A DNA stretch of 64,000 nt, from the NCBI GenBank assembly GCA_050951505.1, contig JBMNJE010000008.1, positions 57,417 to 121,416 of the forward strand, given 5' to 3'. The position numbers and the translations under genes were made by a program. Positions 1-9,171 of this stretch are shown one piece after another. The notes under the pieces are model-generated. The model made no database searches. It was not told the origin of the DNA and saw nothing but the letters and a program-made list of their open reading frames with translations. The DNA comes from DUOA01 sp012839095 (GTDB taxonomy: Bacteria > Bacillota > Clostridia > Caldicoprobacterales > DTU083). Within the stretch, counting starts at the first letter, position 1; each line of letters begins with the position of its first letter.

Positions 1-98
1 ATCATTTCCGCCTGGTCTTCCTTCCCCCCAAGGAAGAGCTGAAAAAAGCCATAAAACGTATCGCCTCCTTCCTGTCGGAATACAAACAGATGGATTAA
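1..98 (+). CDS. PLP-dependent aminotransferase, C-terminal end (partial)
   Basis: The frame starting at base 3 is open from the window edge to a TAA at 96-98. It encodes HFRLVFLPPKEELKKAIKRI followed by ASFLSEYKQMD. The FRLVFLPP segment followed by an amphipathic ELKKAIKRI helix is the typical end of class I/II aminotransferases of the alanine/aspartate aminotransferase group, where the Arg contacts the substrate carboxylate. Only about 31 residues are visible, so substrate specificity cannot be judged. A hairpin terminator follows 20 bases after the stop, which supports a real gene end. Confidence 0.7.
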   Translation, partial: HFRLVFLPPKEELKKAIKRIASFLSEYKQMD

Positions 99-117
99 AG
101 ATAGGATATAAAAGCGC

Positions 118-165
118 AGCCATTCATGCAGAAACGTTCTTAACATGAATGGCTGTTTTCTTGTT
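118..165 (+). terminator. Rho-independent terminator
   Basis: Two 11-base arms (AGCCATTCATG at 118-128 and CATGAATGGCT at 144-154) are perfectly complementary around a 15-base loop and are followed by a T-rich tail (gttttcttgtttt). It ends the aminotransferase transcript. Confidence 0.85.
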
Positions 166-225
166 TTGATTATACTTCTATAACATACTAATAATGTTTC
201 AAATTAAGCGGAAAAAGATGGCTGC

Positions 226-2538
226 CTATTTCCCTGCCTGTTCAGCGTCAAAGCTTCCGTCCAGCTCAGCAATTTTCTTCAGCCAATTCTTATACCGGTC
301 GAAACTGAATGGCGGCATGCCTAAGACATAGTGGTTAACTGAACGAACACCATCAACTACCCACTCTATGAGCATCAATCGGTGATCACCATGAGATATG
401 CGAATACGGTCCACTTCAGTGGTGGCATTGGCGTCTGCTGTAAAAATGCCTTCCGAAAGCACCTCGCCGGTATCACCGTCCCATACTCTGTAAGTTCCCT
501 GTTTGGAAACCAGTGTGTCATTACCTGCCATCAGCTTTACATGCCAGCTTTCCGGTTCTGACATCATGAGGCAAATGGGCTGCTGGGATCGTTTAATGTA
601 ATGATATGCCAGTTTCTTTATAAAGTCATAACTAACCACTGCATCTGAGAATTGCGGCCAGCCGTCTATCATATTCCACCAAATAACACCGGTACGCCGC
701 CACTTTTTGCAGCGGGTAAGTTCAATAAAGAACTTTTTAGCCTCTGCCTGAGAAATCTGGGAAGCAAGTATGAAGTCCTCCAAATTATCCGGATCAAAGC
801 CAAACATCTCATGAATCTGATCAGCCATCAGCTTAATGCGATATGCATACGGTCCCTCATGACCGTACATTTCCGCAGCATGAGTCAGCCACTCGTCATT
901 GTCCTGCCAGGGCCACAATTTATCTTCGCTTATGAATTTCCTGATAGAGGACAGGTTATTGCATCCGTGATAACCCGTCTCGCTGGTAAAATGAGAAGTT
1001 GCTTGGGTATAAAAGGTGGATTTATAGTAGTCTCTCGGCCCCCATAGGTGTTGTTCAGGCATTAATGGCAGCATTCTGGCACGATCTCCGTTTCCAAGCC
1101 TATAGGCTTCGGGAGAAATATAGGGTGAAGAAGCCAGGTACGGACGATAGGGATCAAGTCTGTTAACCACCTGCGGCAGCACTTCCCGTGTAACCCGGTT
1201 AATTGTAGGATCCAGATTCACTCCAACAATAAACTCATCGCATTCATTGTCACCGCTCCACAGTATAATGGATGGATGATTTCTAAGCTTAGTCACCACC
1301 GATTCTGCTTCATGCCTCATCACTGCCATAAACTCTTCGTCAATGGGAAACAGGCCGCAAGCCATGGTAAAGTCCTGCCACACCATAATTCCGTGCCTGT
1401 CACAATAATCATAAAAAGCATGGTCTTCGTATACATTTCCACCCCAGCATCGCAGAATATTGCTGCCGGTGTCCACCCACATTTCCAGTATGCGCTCATA
1501 CCTGGAAGCATCACGGCTGTGCATTGCATCTGCAGGCACCCAGTTGGAGCCTTTGCAGAAAATGGGTACTCCATTAATGACAAAGCGGAATTCGCCGCCG
1601 CGTGCATCAGTAATCTCCGTACGATCAAGCTTCACGGTCCGAACTCCCATGGAAGTCTTATATTCCGCTATAGGCTCACCATTGCAAAGCACCTCAGCGG
1701 TAATGTCATATACATTTGGCTCACCGTAGCCCATTGGCCACCATAGTTTGGGGTTATCAATATGAAAATCTGCTCTGCCGCTTACAAACCGGATGGGGCT
1801 TACATGGACAAATTCGACTTCCTCCGCTATTCTGCCTGTTATGCGGAGTGAAAGTCCCTCATAGTTATGTACATCCGTGTGTATACGATAACTGCATGCT
1901 ATGAAGGCAGTATTATTCCGTATATAGACTGTGGAGAAGCTCAGATCCTCTATTTCCGTGGGTTCTTCGATTTCTAAAGTTACATCCCGCCATATGCCGG
2001 CTGAAACCGTGCGCGGCATAATATCCCATCCATAGGCAGAAGGAGCTTTCCTTACACGCAATGCCTCATAGCAGCCGACCAGAGCCTTGGAGTAGGCATC
2101 ATACTTAAGTTTTGCAGCATGGAGAATAGGCGATTTAATGTCAACGGCCAAATGGTTTTCCCCTTCCACCAGCAAGTCAGTTACATCAAACCGGTGATCT
2201 ATCAGCGCGTTGTCACTTTCCGCAAACTTATTGCCGTTTAATTCGTAGCTTGCAATGCAATCAACTCCCCCAAAGTGCAGAAATGCACGCTGGCCCTCTT
2301 TCAGCTTAGGGGCAGTGAAGGTCTTTTCGTAGCGCCAGCGGTAAAACTCATATTTTCTGAGGAGTTTTACATTGTTCCCGAAGTAAATATCAGGAAGTAT
2401 GCCGGCATTCATTAGATCAATTTCCACATTGCCGGGCACCTTGGCAGGAATCGACTGCATTCCTTCCAATCCGGAAGGATTTTTTTGTTCATCTGCAAAG
2501 CGTAAAATATAATCACCGTTTAGTGAAATTTTCTTCAT
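226..2538 (-). CDS. Beta-mannosidase, glycoside hydrolase family 2
   Basis: 770 residues, cytoplasmic (no signal peptide). The order is that of GH2 beta-mannosidases: N-terminal jelly-roll sugar-binding domain (about 1-190, with HFGGVDCIASYELNG), immunoglobulin-like domain (about 195-300), then the TIM barrel. The acid/base motif is WSGDNECDE with the catalytic Glu near 432. The TSETGYHG segment near 520 offers the likely nucleophile Glu. The family releases terminal mannose from beta-mannosides such as mannan oligosaccharides. ATG follows the ribosome site AGGGAGG. It is the last gene of a minus-strand run (importer, dehydrogenase, second glycosidase, MATE), so a mannan or glucomannan oligosaccharide is the likely target. 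Specificity is inferred from family motifs; other beta-glycosides cannot be excluded. Confidence 0.88.
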   Translation of the reverse strand: MKKISLNGDYILRFADEQKNPSGLEGMQSIPAKVPGNVEIDLMNAGILPDIYFGNNVKLLRKYEFYRWRYEKTFTAPKLKEGQRAFLHFGGVDCIASYELNGNKFAESDNALIDHRFDVTDLLVEGENHLAVDIKSPILHAAKLKYDAYSKALVGCYEALRVRKAPSAYGWDIMPRTVSAGIWRDVTLEIEEPTEIEDLSFSTVYIRNNTAFIACSYRIHTDVHNYEGLSLRITGRIAEEVEFVHVSPIRFVSGRADFHIDNPKLWWPMGYGEPNVYDITAEVLCNGEPIAEYKTSMGVRTVKLDRTEITDARGGEFRFVINGVPIFCKGSNWVPADAMHSRDASRYERILEMWVDTGSNILRCWGGNVYEDHAFYDYCDRHGIMVWQDFTMACGLFPIDEEFMAVMRHEAESVVTKLRNHPSIILWSGDNECDEFIVGVNLDPTINRVTREVLPQVVNRLDPYRPYLASSPYISPEAYRLGNGDRARMLPLMPEQHLWGPRDYYKSTFYTQATSHFTSETGYHGCNNLSSIRKFISEDKLWPWQDNDEWLTHAAEMYGHEGPYAYRIKLMADQIHEMFGFDPDNLEDFILASQISQAEAKKFFIELTRCKKWRRTGVIWWNMIDGWPQFSDAVVSYDFIKKLAYHYIKRSQQPICLMMSEPESWHVKLMAGNDTLVSKQGTYRVWDGDTGEVLSEGIFTADANATTEVDRIRISHGDHRLMLIEWVVDGVRSVNHYVLGMPPFSFDRYKNWLKKIAELDGSFDAEQAGK

Positions 2539-2734
2539 CTACTCAGCCTCCCTGCTTATGGTATCATTATAGGCAGCATATACGCTCGCAGCACAAATTT
2601 GCTGCGGGATGCAGTAATTGAAGTAGTAGAAAAAGAGACATTGGCTTACAATCGCAAAGTCTGTCGAATTTTGCCTGCATCCCTGGATTCCAATTTGGGC
2701 GATGTTGCTGCACTTAGTATTGTAATGGATTCTT

Positions 2735-4153
2735 TTATGACTCGTGATGAGGCAATGCTGATACAGCCGGCTGCAGTTCTTCCTCCAGCCGGTTGTCATT
2801 TTTCACCAGGTTGTTGATCCATCTGCGGGAGCGGAATCGGTTAAGGCCAAGGAAAAACTTGAACACTTCCTCCAAGCCTACCAGGAAGAAGACCCAGTAA
2901 ACCGGAATACGAAACACAAGCCCGCCCAGGATCGCCAAAGGAATGCTGATAAACCAGACACCTATGGTATCCAAAATGAGGGAAAACTTTGTATCCCCTC
3001 CGCTTCTCAGCACCCCTACTATATTTATAAGGTTAAAGATCTTGGCAGGCATAAGGAAGCTGAATGCTATAAGTATCCTGACCGCATACAGGTGAACCTC
3101 ATCAGACACGTTATAGAAGCTTACAAAGAAATTGCTGCTCAATATAAGCAGCCCGCCCATTACCACCGCAAAGACCGGCCCCAGGGTCAGGTACCTCTTG
3201 CCGTACAGATATGCCCTGTCCTCTTCCCCTGCTCCTATACGGTTGCCGATCATGATTGAAGCTGCATTGCTCATTCCCTGGAACAAGACCATGGATATGT
3301 TTATGACAGTTCCCGATATGTTTACGGCAGCAACGGCATCGGTGCCGATCCTGCCATAGATGACCGAATACATGGAAACCCCCAGGGACCATATGGATTC
3401 ATTCAGGATAACCGGAATGGATGTACGGAAAAACCTGACTACAAAGTCCCTGGATATATCCAGCATTTCCTTTATCCTGGCTGCAGGAACATATTTCCCG
3501 GCATAGACAAAGGCCACCATAAGCAGCATTTCAAAGACCCTTGCTATAAGGGTTGCCAGGGCGGCACCCTCAACCCCCATTGCAGGCAGACCCAGCTTTC
3601 CGAAAATCAGCACATAGTTCAGGAATGCATTGGTAAGCAGAGCCACGATGCTAAGGGCCATGGGGAGCTTGGGCTGCTCCGTGCTTCGCAGCACCGAAGA
3701 AAAGGAGAAACTGACAGCCGTTACTATATAGCTCCATCCTACAATACGCAGGTATCTGACTCCCGCATCTATAACATCCGGATCCTGGGAATATATTCTC
3801 ATTACCTGTTCAGGCAGGAACAGGGCAAGAATTGAAAAGAATACTGCAACAGTGCCGGCCGTTATCAGACACAGACCCAGCACCCTTCTTATGTTCTTTA
3901 CGTCTCTGATGCCCCAGTACTGGGCGGTGAATATGGCTGAGCCGCTGCTGACTCCGAAAAGCATCAGTGCAAAGAGAAAAAACAGTTGATTGGCCTGACC
4001 TACTGCTGCAATCTCGGTTTCGCCCAATTGTCCGATCATAATGGTGTCCACCATGTTGACAGCAGATGCCACAAAATTCTGGGCTGCTATGGGCATTGCC
4101 AGCATAAGCAGCGTTTTATAGAATTTCTTGTCCTTAAACAAGTAATCCAGCAT
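2735..4153 (-). CDS. MATE family efflux transporter
   Basis: 472 residues with about 12 hydrophobic segments. The N-terminus has the MATE hallmark: PIAAQNFVASAVNMVDTIM, then IGQLGETEIAAVGQANQ, then SSGSAIFTAQYWG. A second related half begins around residue 240 (TSIPVILNESIWSLG). Members are Na+ or H+ antiporters that export drugs or metabolites across the cytoplasmic membrane; the substrate cannot be read from sequence. ATG is preceded by CAGGAGG. It sits between two glycosidase genes in the sugar block, 73 bases downstream of the truncated glycosidase, so it is probably cotranscribed with it. Confidence 0.9.
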   Translation of the reverse strand: MLDYLFKDKKFYKTLLMLAMPIAAQNFVASAVNMVDTIMIGQLGETEIAAVGQANQLFFLFALMLFGVSSGSAIFTAQYWGIRDVKNIRRVLGLCLITAGTVAVFFSILALFLPEQVMRIYSQDPDVIDAGVRYLRIVGWSYIVTAVSFSFSSVLRSTEQPKLPMALSIVALLTNAFLNYVLIFGKLGLPAMGVEGAALATLIARVFEMLLMVAFVYAGKYVPAARIKEMLDISRDFVVRFFRTSIPVILNESIWSLGVSMYSVIYGRIGTDAVAAVNISGTVINISMVLFQGMSNAASIMIGNRIGAGEEDRAYLYGKRYLTLGPVFAVVMGGLLILSSNFFVSFYNVSDEVHLYAVRILIAFSFLMPAKIFNLINIVGVLRSGGDTKFSLILDTIGVWFISIPLAILGGLVFRIPVYWVFFLVGLEEVFKFFLGLNRFRSRRWINNLVKNDNRLEEELQPAVSALPHHES

Positions 4154-4226
4154 GATGAACCTCCTGAATAGATAATATGGCGTTTAATTAAACGGACTTC
4201 CATATTATATACGCTGCACAGGAAAT

Positions 4227-5345
4227 TCACAAGCCGATAATATCAGCCTGATCCACCCTGCGGGTTCCTTCTATATAACCTATTCCTTCATAGCAGGGTT
4301 CTGCATTTATAACAGGGCGTATCGGCCTCAGTGCCCTGTCTTTTTCTGCGTATCTTACGGAAATAGCAGGACCGTCTGTGCAGTGCCCCGACTGATACAT
4401 ATGAAAATCAAGCCATTCAGCTTGGTTTATTCCTTCAGGGGTACTTGTATTTCCGCTGAGATGGGCAGTTATTAATGGATAATGGGAGACTGCATCCTTA
4501 ATCGTTTCTGCAGCCGTATGATATACGGAGATTTCTTCTTTTTCAGCATTGTAATTGGAGTCACCCGATACAATCCACACTGCACCAAAGGCTGCATACC
4601 TTGCAGCAAGATAACGTGCAAACAATTTAATTGTCTTCTTGTCGAACCTGGCCTTTTTGCTTGGTCTTGCCTCCGGCTCATATATTTTTTCCACATAGGT
4701 GTACCAAACGACAACCAAGGCAGTATACATTCCTGCATTTCTTGTTACTGCCATCATCTCGTCCAGGCACCGGAAATACTCGGGATCTATTCTGTACATA
4801 TCCCATTGTCCGTCTTCATCGGCTGCAAAGGGCGATCTGCTTTCAATGCCGCTTGCATCATACTGGGGGAGCACATTCATCTGAACTACATTGAATCCCT
4901 GAGAGCTGCGAAATTCAATATACTCCTTCCATTCATCCAGGCTTGCTTTTGAAGTCGCTGCCCAGACTGTATCTCCCGTCCAGAAGAAAGGCGTGTCATC
5001 AGCGTGAACAAAGCCTCTCCCATTGCTGTTTACCTTTAAAAACCCATGCCTGAAAACAGGGTTTTCTCCCTGGTACTCAACAGCTTCAAACTTCCCTCTT
5101 CTGCCGGAAAAACCGCCCTTTTCGGATTCTGAAAAGCTCTCCCAATGCCATAATCCGGGTGCCGGAGGTGCAAACCTCACCTTCCATACATTATCCCCGT
5201 CCCAAAAACAGGGGGCAGTATACTGTTCTCCGGTCTGAGATACAAATCTCACTGAAAAATCTGCTTCTGTATAGGGATTCTGAAAGACATCCCTGCCGGT
5301 AAAGGCAAGCTCAATAATGTCCCAGACATGAATCTTCGTTATCAT
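4227..5345 (-). CDS. DUF5060/DUF4038 glycoside hydrolase (apiosidase-like), C-terminally truncated
   Basis: 372 residues, no signal peptide. The N-terminal beta domain (about 1-90, DUF5060-like) is followed by the DUF4038 TIM barrel with PFFWTGDTVWAA (about 119-130), QGFNVVQMNVLP and the acidic motif WIVSGDSNY (Asp near 262). INAEPCYEG (Glu near 349) offers a second catalytic acid. In the family the barrel normally continues for tens of residues after this Glu, including a segment ending in a YG..GIW-type motif. Here the frame stops 23 residues later (ADIIGL then TGA), and no continuation is visible in any frame of the 73 bases before the MATE gene. The product may therefore be inactive. ATG follows AGGAGATATATA. 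It sits between the dehydrogenase and MATE genes. Confidence 0.75.
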   Translation of the reverse strand: MITKIHVWDIIELAFTGRDVFQNPYTEADFSVRFVSQTGEQYTAPCFWDGDNVWKVRFAPPAPGLWHWESFSESEKGGFSGRRGKFEAVEYQGENPVFRHGFLKVNSNGRGFVHADDTPFFWTGDTVWAATSKASLDEWKEYIEFRSSQGFNVVQMNVLPQYDASGIESRSPFAADEDGQWDMYRIDPEYFRCLDEMMAVTRNAGMYTALVVVWYTYVEKIYEPEARPSKKARFDKKTIKLFARYLAARYAAFGAVWIVSGDSNYNAEKEEISVYHTAAETIKDAVSHYPLITAHLSGNTSTPEGINQAEWLDFHMYQSGHCTDGPAISVRYAEKDRALRPIRPVINAEPCYEGIGYIEGTRRVDQADIIGL

Positions 5346-5384
5346 TATATATCTCCTGGTAAGTGTATTTGAGTGAAAAAGCTA

Positions 5385-6341
5385 TTATGGAATAACGACT
5401 CCTTTTATATACCCTTCCGGTCTGTGCTCCAGGGTCTCAAAAGCTTCCTGGATTTCATCCAGGGTAAATCTGTGGGTAATTATATCATCCATTTTAAATG
5501 TGCCCCTGTTTATAAACTCAATAGCCCGCCTCAGATTGTCCGGCGGCTTAAGGGCATATTTGGGGTGAGCAACTCTGATTTCTATGGAACGGTCAATTGC
5601 CTCTCTGAAATCAAATTCTTTGCATGCTTCTTCATGGGAGCTCATTAAAACAAGGCGCCCCCTGCCGTTTTTTCTAAGGTAAGTAACTGCTGTATTCAAA
5701 AGTGCCGGTACTCCCGTTCCTTCGATTACAAAGTCAGCCATATGCCCCTTTGAAATCTCGGCAATCCTTTGCTTTACATCCTCTTTTTTGGGGTTAATGG
5801 TATGGGTTGCCCCGTATTTCTTTGCAAGCTCCAGCCTATGATCACTGATATCCACAGCAATAAGAGCCCCCAGATAATTGCCGGCCAGGGCCTGAACGCA
5901 CCATAGGCCCATGGAACCGCAGCCGTTGATGAGGCCGTAATCACCGGCTTCCGGAGCGGCCGCATTCAGAACCGTGACAATGCACTGCAGGGGTTCAACA
6001 AGGGCTGTTTTGGTATCCACCTGTTTCTCCAGTTTAAAGCATCCTTTTGCATTTGCAATAAGATATTCGGAAAAGCCTGCCATATCAGCCGCCTCTCCGG
6101 TTATGGAATCACCGATTTCAAAGCCTTCCACATTTTCTCCGAGCTCTACTACAGTTCCTGCCCATTCATGGCCCAGTACCTGCGGATTCTCTCCTATAAG
6201 GCCCTTCCAATGATTGAGCTCCCAATTGCAAAGGCCGCATCCGCCTACTTTTACCAGGATTTGGCCCGGACCCGGGGATATCTCTACTTCTCTGACTTCC
6301 ATTTTTCTAATATCTGTCAAAAACGCCCTTTTTGTCTTCAT
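5385..6341 (-). CDS. Zinc-dependent medium-chain alcohol/polyol dehydrogenase
   Basis: 318 residues. The GroES-like N-terminal domain carries the catalytic zinc ligands Cys38 (GGCGLCNWE) and His58-Glu59 (LGHEWAG). A Rossmann domain follows with the shortened nucleotide motif NGCGSMG and AVDISDHRLELAKKYGA. The four-cysteine structural-zinc loop of classical alcohol dehydrogenases is absent. Such enzymes oxidise sugar alcohols, threonine or related alcohols with NAD(P). It lies between the lipoprotein gene and the truncated glycosidase, so a role in processing the imported sugar is likely, but the substrate is unknown. ATG is preceded by GGGGGAG. Confidence 0.82.
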   Translation of the reverse strand: MKTKRAFLTDIRKMEVREVEISPGPGQILVKVGGCGLCNWELNHWKGLIGENPQVLGHEWAGTVVELGENVEGFEIGDSITGEAADMAGFSEYLIANAKGCFKLEKQVDTKTALVEPLQCIVTVLNAAAPEAGDYGLINGCGSMGLWCVQALAGNYLGALIAVDISDHRLELAKKYGATHTINPKKEDVKQRIAEISKGHMADFVIEGTGVPALLNTAVTYLRKNGRGRLVLMSSHEEACKEFDFREAIDRSIEIRVAHPKYALKPPDNLRRAIEFINRGTFKMDDIITHRFTLDEIQEAFETLEHRPEGYIKGVVIP

Positions 6342-6412
6342 GGTTTATAATCTCCCCCAATACTATTACATCAGTGCCATGCATAGAAGCCGGCAGGGAT
6401 TTGATGTTTGCT

Positions 6413-6440
6413 ATAGTAATCGTATCACACGTTGTTTCAA
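6413..6440 (-). promoter_or_regulatory. Candidate sigma-A promoter for the dehydrogenase gene
   Basis: Read on the minus strand, TTGAAA (6435-6440) is separated by 16 bases from TACTAT (6413-6418), about 75 bases upstream of the dehydrogenase ATG. It would give separate expression of the downstream genes after the hairpin that follows the lipoprotein gene. Confidence 0.4.
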
Positions 6441-6452
6441 CACGTTGTTTCA
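6428..6452. repeat. Two tandem copies of a 12-base motif overlapping a candidate -35
   Basis: CACGTTGTTTCA occurs at 6428-6439 and again at 6441-6452, a 13-base period. The first copy covers the proposed -35 hexamer. This could be a regulator site; no protein partner can be named. Confidence 0.4.
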
Positions 6453-6480
6453 CAAGAAAAATACATATTTAAGAAGGGGA

Positions 6481-6512
6481 GCAATGGCCCGGATAAAAAT
6501 CCCGGCCATTGC
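6481..6512 (-). terminator. Strong hairpin after the lipoprotein gene
   Basis: Arms 6481-6494 and 6499-6512 pair over 14 bases with one mismatch around an AAAA loop, 16 bases beyond the stop of the solute-binding protein. On the minus strand the tail is only moderately T-rich, so it may act as a partial terminator or as a 3'-end stabiliser that keeps the binding-protein mRNA abundant. Confidence 0.55.
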
Positions 6513-6528
6513 CCCACACAAGCTTGTA

Positions 6529-8073
6529 TCAGCTGCCTCTTTTAGCTTCTCTGAACTCTGTAAACTGCTTCTGCAATTCAGCCATGTAGTCATCGATGCC
6601 GGCTTCTTTCAGCCTTTGCAGAAGGGTATCATAGTTCTCTTCATAGGAAAGGAATCCGGAGCCGATTGGTACTGCCAGTTCATGATAAACTGCATCCAGT
6701 TTGGCTTTCTGGGTTTTCACGGAATCTTCTATGAAGGTAAATCCGAGTGTCTTGGCATTTATGCTGTCGTTATCCCAGTTCAGATAGTTTTCGATTTCCT
6801 GGTCGGTCACGCTGGTGGAGAATCTTACGAATGCCTTGTTTTCAAGTGCCCAGCTGTCAAAGAATGCATCAGTTGTATGTCTGACAACTCTGCCGTCCAC
6901 CAGTTCGTAATCTTTTCCTTCCACTCCATAGGTGAGGAAGTCTACGATTTCCTGATTCTTCTGCATATAGTTGAACAGCATTACATATCTGTCCACATCC
7001 TTGGCTTCTGCTGATACGAAATAGGATACGCACCAGGGCTGCAGGTTAATCTTGGGTCTGCCGTCTGCGTTCAGGAAGTGATTCTGCAGTCTGGCATCGG
7101 GGACGCTTTTCCTGAGTACATCTATGGTATCCGACTGGAAGGGCTTGCCGGCAGTTCCGGAAGAGAACAATACCTTTCCTGCACGCCACTCAGCCAGGGC
7201 CTGGTTCGGATTGGACAGGGCGTACTCCGGAATGATTCCCATTTCCACCCATCTTCTGTTAATATCTGCAAACCTCTTGAACTCCTCAGTCTCAAAGAAG
7301 CTGTACAGGGTGTCATCATCTGAAGATGCATCGGTGAAAGCAAAGTTTCCGAAGAATTCAACATTCTTGTCTGAATATACATAGCTCAGAAACTTTCTGC
7401 TGTTGGCCATGCTTTCATAGGTGCCGATATAGTCAGGATGTTTTTCCTTGCTTAAGCGATAGAACTCTTCAAGATCTTCCAGGGTTTTAATTTCAGTCAT
7501 TCCTACCTCTTCAAGGAGGTCCTGCCTAACCATCACTGCATATCCTTCTGCAGAATTCGGCTTGTTTCCGGATGGGATTGCATACAGTCTTCCGTTAATG
7601 GTAAAACTGTCAAAGGCAGAAGGTTCTACTACCTTCTTCAGATCCGGCAGATATTTCTCGGCAGCTTCCGTCAAATCTGCAAAAAATCCTTTTGCAACAC
7701 GATTCGAGGTATTTGCCGGGTCTGTGTATGATGCAAAGTCCTCACCCGAGGAAAGCATCAGGTCGGTTTTTCCGCCGCCGTAGTTATCCCAGGTAACAAA
7801 AGTAATTGTGAGCTCTACGTTAAGATCCTGCTTCAGCCTTTCTTTCAGCTCGTTCTGCTCAAATTCGGCCATTCTGTTTGACTTTTCTCCGTAATAGACC
7901 AGTTCAAGCTTGGCTGTTTCCTTCAGCAAATCTGAGTCCGGAGTCTCCGTTTCAGTTGCCGGCGGAGCAGTAGGCTCGGTGGTGGGCGTCGGATCCTTGG
8001 ATGCGGTACCGCATGCTGCAGCTGAGATCATAAGCAGACATGCGAGCAAAATCACCAATAACCTTTTGTTCAT
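6529..8073 (-). CDS. ABC transporter extracellular sugar-binding lipoprotein
   Basis: 514 residues. A lipoprotein signal (MNKRLLVILLACLLMISAAAC) places the mature N-terminal Cys near 21, followed by a Thr/Pro/Glu-rich linker (PTPTTEPTAPPATETETP). The rest is a family 1 solute-binding fold: LELVYYGEK near the start, VVEPSAFDSFTINGRLYAIP, then a long helical C-terminal lobe. It captures an oligosaccharide outside the membrane and delivers it to the two permeases encoded upstream. Length and order match the LplA/YtcQ group of Bacillota CUT1 importers. ATG follows ATGGAGGG. Confidence 0.88.
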   Translation of the reverse strand: MNKRLLVILLACLLMISAAACGTASKDPTPTTEPTAPPATETETPDSDLLKETAKLELVYYGEKSNRMAEFEQNELKERLKQDLNVELTITFVTWDNYGGGKTDLMLSSGEDFASYTDPANTSNRVAKGFFADLTEAAEKYLPDLKKVVEPSAFDSFTINGRLYAIPSGNKPNSAEGYAVMVRQDLLEEVGMTEIKTLEDLEEFYRLSKEKHPDYIGTYESMANSRKFLSYVYSDKNVEFFGNFAFTDASSDDDTLYSFFETEEFKRFADINRRWVEMGIIPEYALSNPNQALAEWRAGKVLFSSGTAGKPFQSDTIDVLRKSVPDARLQNHFLNADGRPKINLQPWCVSYFVSAEAKDVDRYVMLFNYMQKNQEIVDFLTYGVEGKDYELVDGRVVRHTTDAFFDSWALENKAFVRFSTSVTDQEIENYLNWDNDSINAKTLGFTFIEDSVKTQKAKLDAVYHELAVPIGSGFLSYEENYDTLLQRLKEAGIDDYMAELQKQFTEFREAKRGS

Positions 8074-8097
8074 GTGTATTTCCCTCCATTATTTTTT

Positions 8098-8113
8098 TAT
8101 CCGAATTCGGATA
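8098..8113. promoter_or_regulatory. 16-bp perfect palindrome upstream of the lipoprotein gene
   Basis: TATCCGAATTCGGATA is self-complementary over all 16 bases and lies 25 bases before the lipoprotein start, flanked by T-runs. It could be an operator or an mRNA element between the permease and binding-protein genes. No known consensus is matched. Confidence 0.35.
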
Positions 8114-8244
8114 TTTTTATTATCATAGGATGTAACTGAACCATACCGGTGTTCGCCATGGCCTTCGACGATTTTCCAAATATGATTCTCCATCCTATTA
8201 ATAATCTTTAAAAACATATACTCCACAAATATTTTTGGCTTACC

Positions 8245-9129
8245 TCAGCCTTTCACAGCGCCAAGGGTAATTCCTTTTACAAAGTATTTCTGTACGAGGG
8301 GGTAAGCCAGTATAATAGGCCCGGTGGCCACACAGGTCATGGCCATCCTGGCTGTCAGGACAGGGACAACGACATGTTCCGACATCTGACTGTGCTGCCC
8401 TGAGGCTACAAATTGTGCGTTGGTAAGCATCGTATACAGGCGGTACTGAACCGGGTAGAGCTTTTCATCAGTAATCAGCATAAGGGCCAGATACCAGTCA
8501 TTCCAGTATTGCAGGGCATAGAAGAGGGTGATTGTAATGATGCCTACCTTGGCAATGGGCAGCACCAGGCGGAAGAAGATTGTAAAATGTCCTGCCCCGT
8601 CAATTTTGGCTGATTCAAACACTTCTTCAGGTATTGTTCTTAAAAAATTCGCAATTACATACATCAAAAATACATTCATTAGATAAGGAAGGATCAAGCC
8701 GTAAATCTTATTGCCCAGCTGGTAATACTTGGTGCTCAAGATATACCAGGGCAGCATGCCGCCGTTGAAGAGCATGGTGAAGAAGGCAAAAAAGGATAAG
8801 ATATTTCTAAGCTTGAAACTCTTGACAGTAGTTGCATAAGCGTATCCTGTTGTAACAAACAGCGAGCTGATGGTACCGACAATTACGACGAACAGGGTAA
8901 CCATATAAGAGTCCAGGATCTTCGGGCCTTTATCCGCAAAAAAGTATTGATAGGTGAAGGTCGAGAACTTTTCAGGTATTAGTTTAAAGCCTTTCGTAAC
9001 TATGGTATATTCATCGGAAAAGGAAACCGATACTGCCAAAATCATGGGATACAGACAGGCAGCAGCAAATATAAAGATTAATGCATAATTTATTGAGATA
9101 AAGAGCCTCTCATTTATACTCTTTTTCAT
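8245..9129 (-). CDS. Carbohydrate ABC transporter permease (MalG/YtcP-like)
   Basis: 294 residues with about six membrane spans. The start INERLFISINYALIFIFAA and CLYPMILAVSVSFSDE is typical of the second permease of CUT1 importers. The EAA loop that docks to the ATPase is visible as EVFESAKIDGAGHFTIFFRL, the expected EAA...G......I.LP region. It ends in YFVKGITLGAVKG, the usual C-terminus of this subgroup. It forms a heterodimer with the neighbouring permease. ATG follows GAGAGGTCAGG. Confidence 0.92.
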   Translation of the reverse strand: MKKSINERLFISINYALIFIFAAACLYPMILAVSVSFSDEYTIVTKGFKLIPEKFSTFTYQYFFADKGPKILDSYMVTLFVVIVGTISSLFVTTGYAYATTVKSFKLRNILSFFAFFTMLFNGGMLPWYILSTKYYQLGNKIYGLILPYLMNVFLMYVIANFLRTIPEEVFESAKIDGAGHFTIFFRLVLPIAKVGIITITLFYALQYWNDWYLALMLITDEKLYPVQYRLYTMLTNAQFVASGQHSQMSEHVVVPVLTARMAMTCVATGPIILAYPLVQKYFVKGITLGAVKG

Positions 9130-9171
9130 TTAAACCTGACCTCTCTTTCGATACCTCTCTGAGTGCTTTCA

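Noticed and set aside
2539..2799. Open frame between the mannosidase and MATE genes
   Set aside because: It runs into the MATE gene in another frame, has no family features and no ribosome site.
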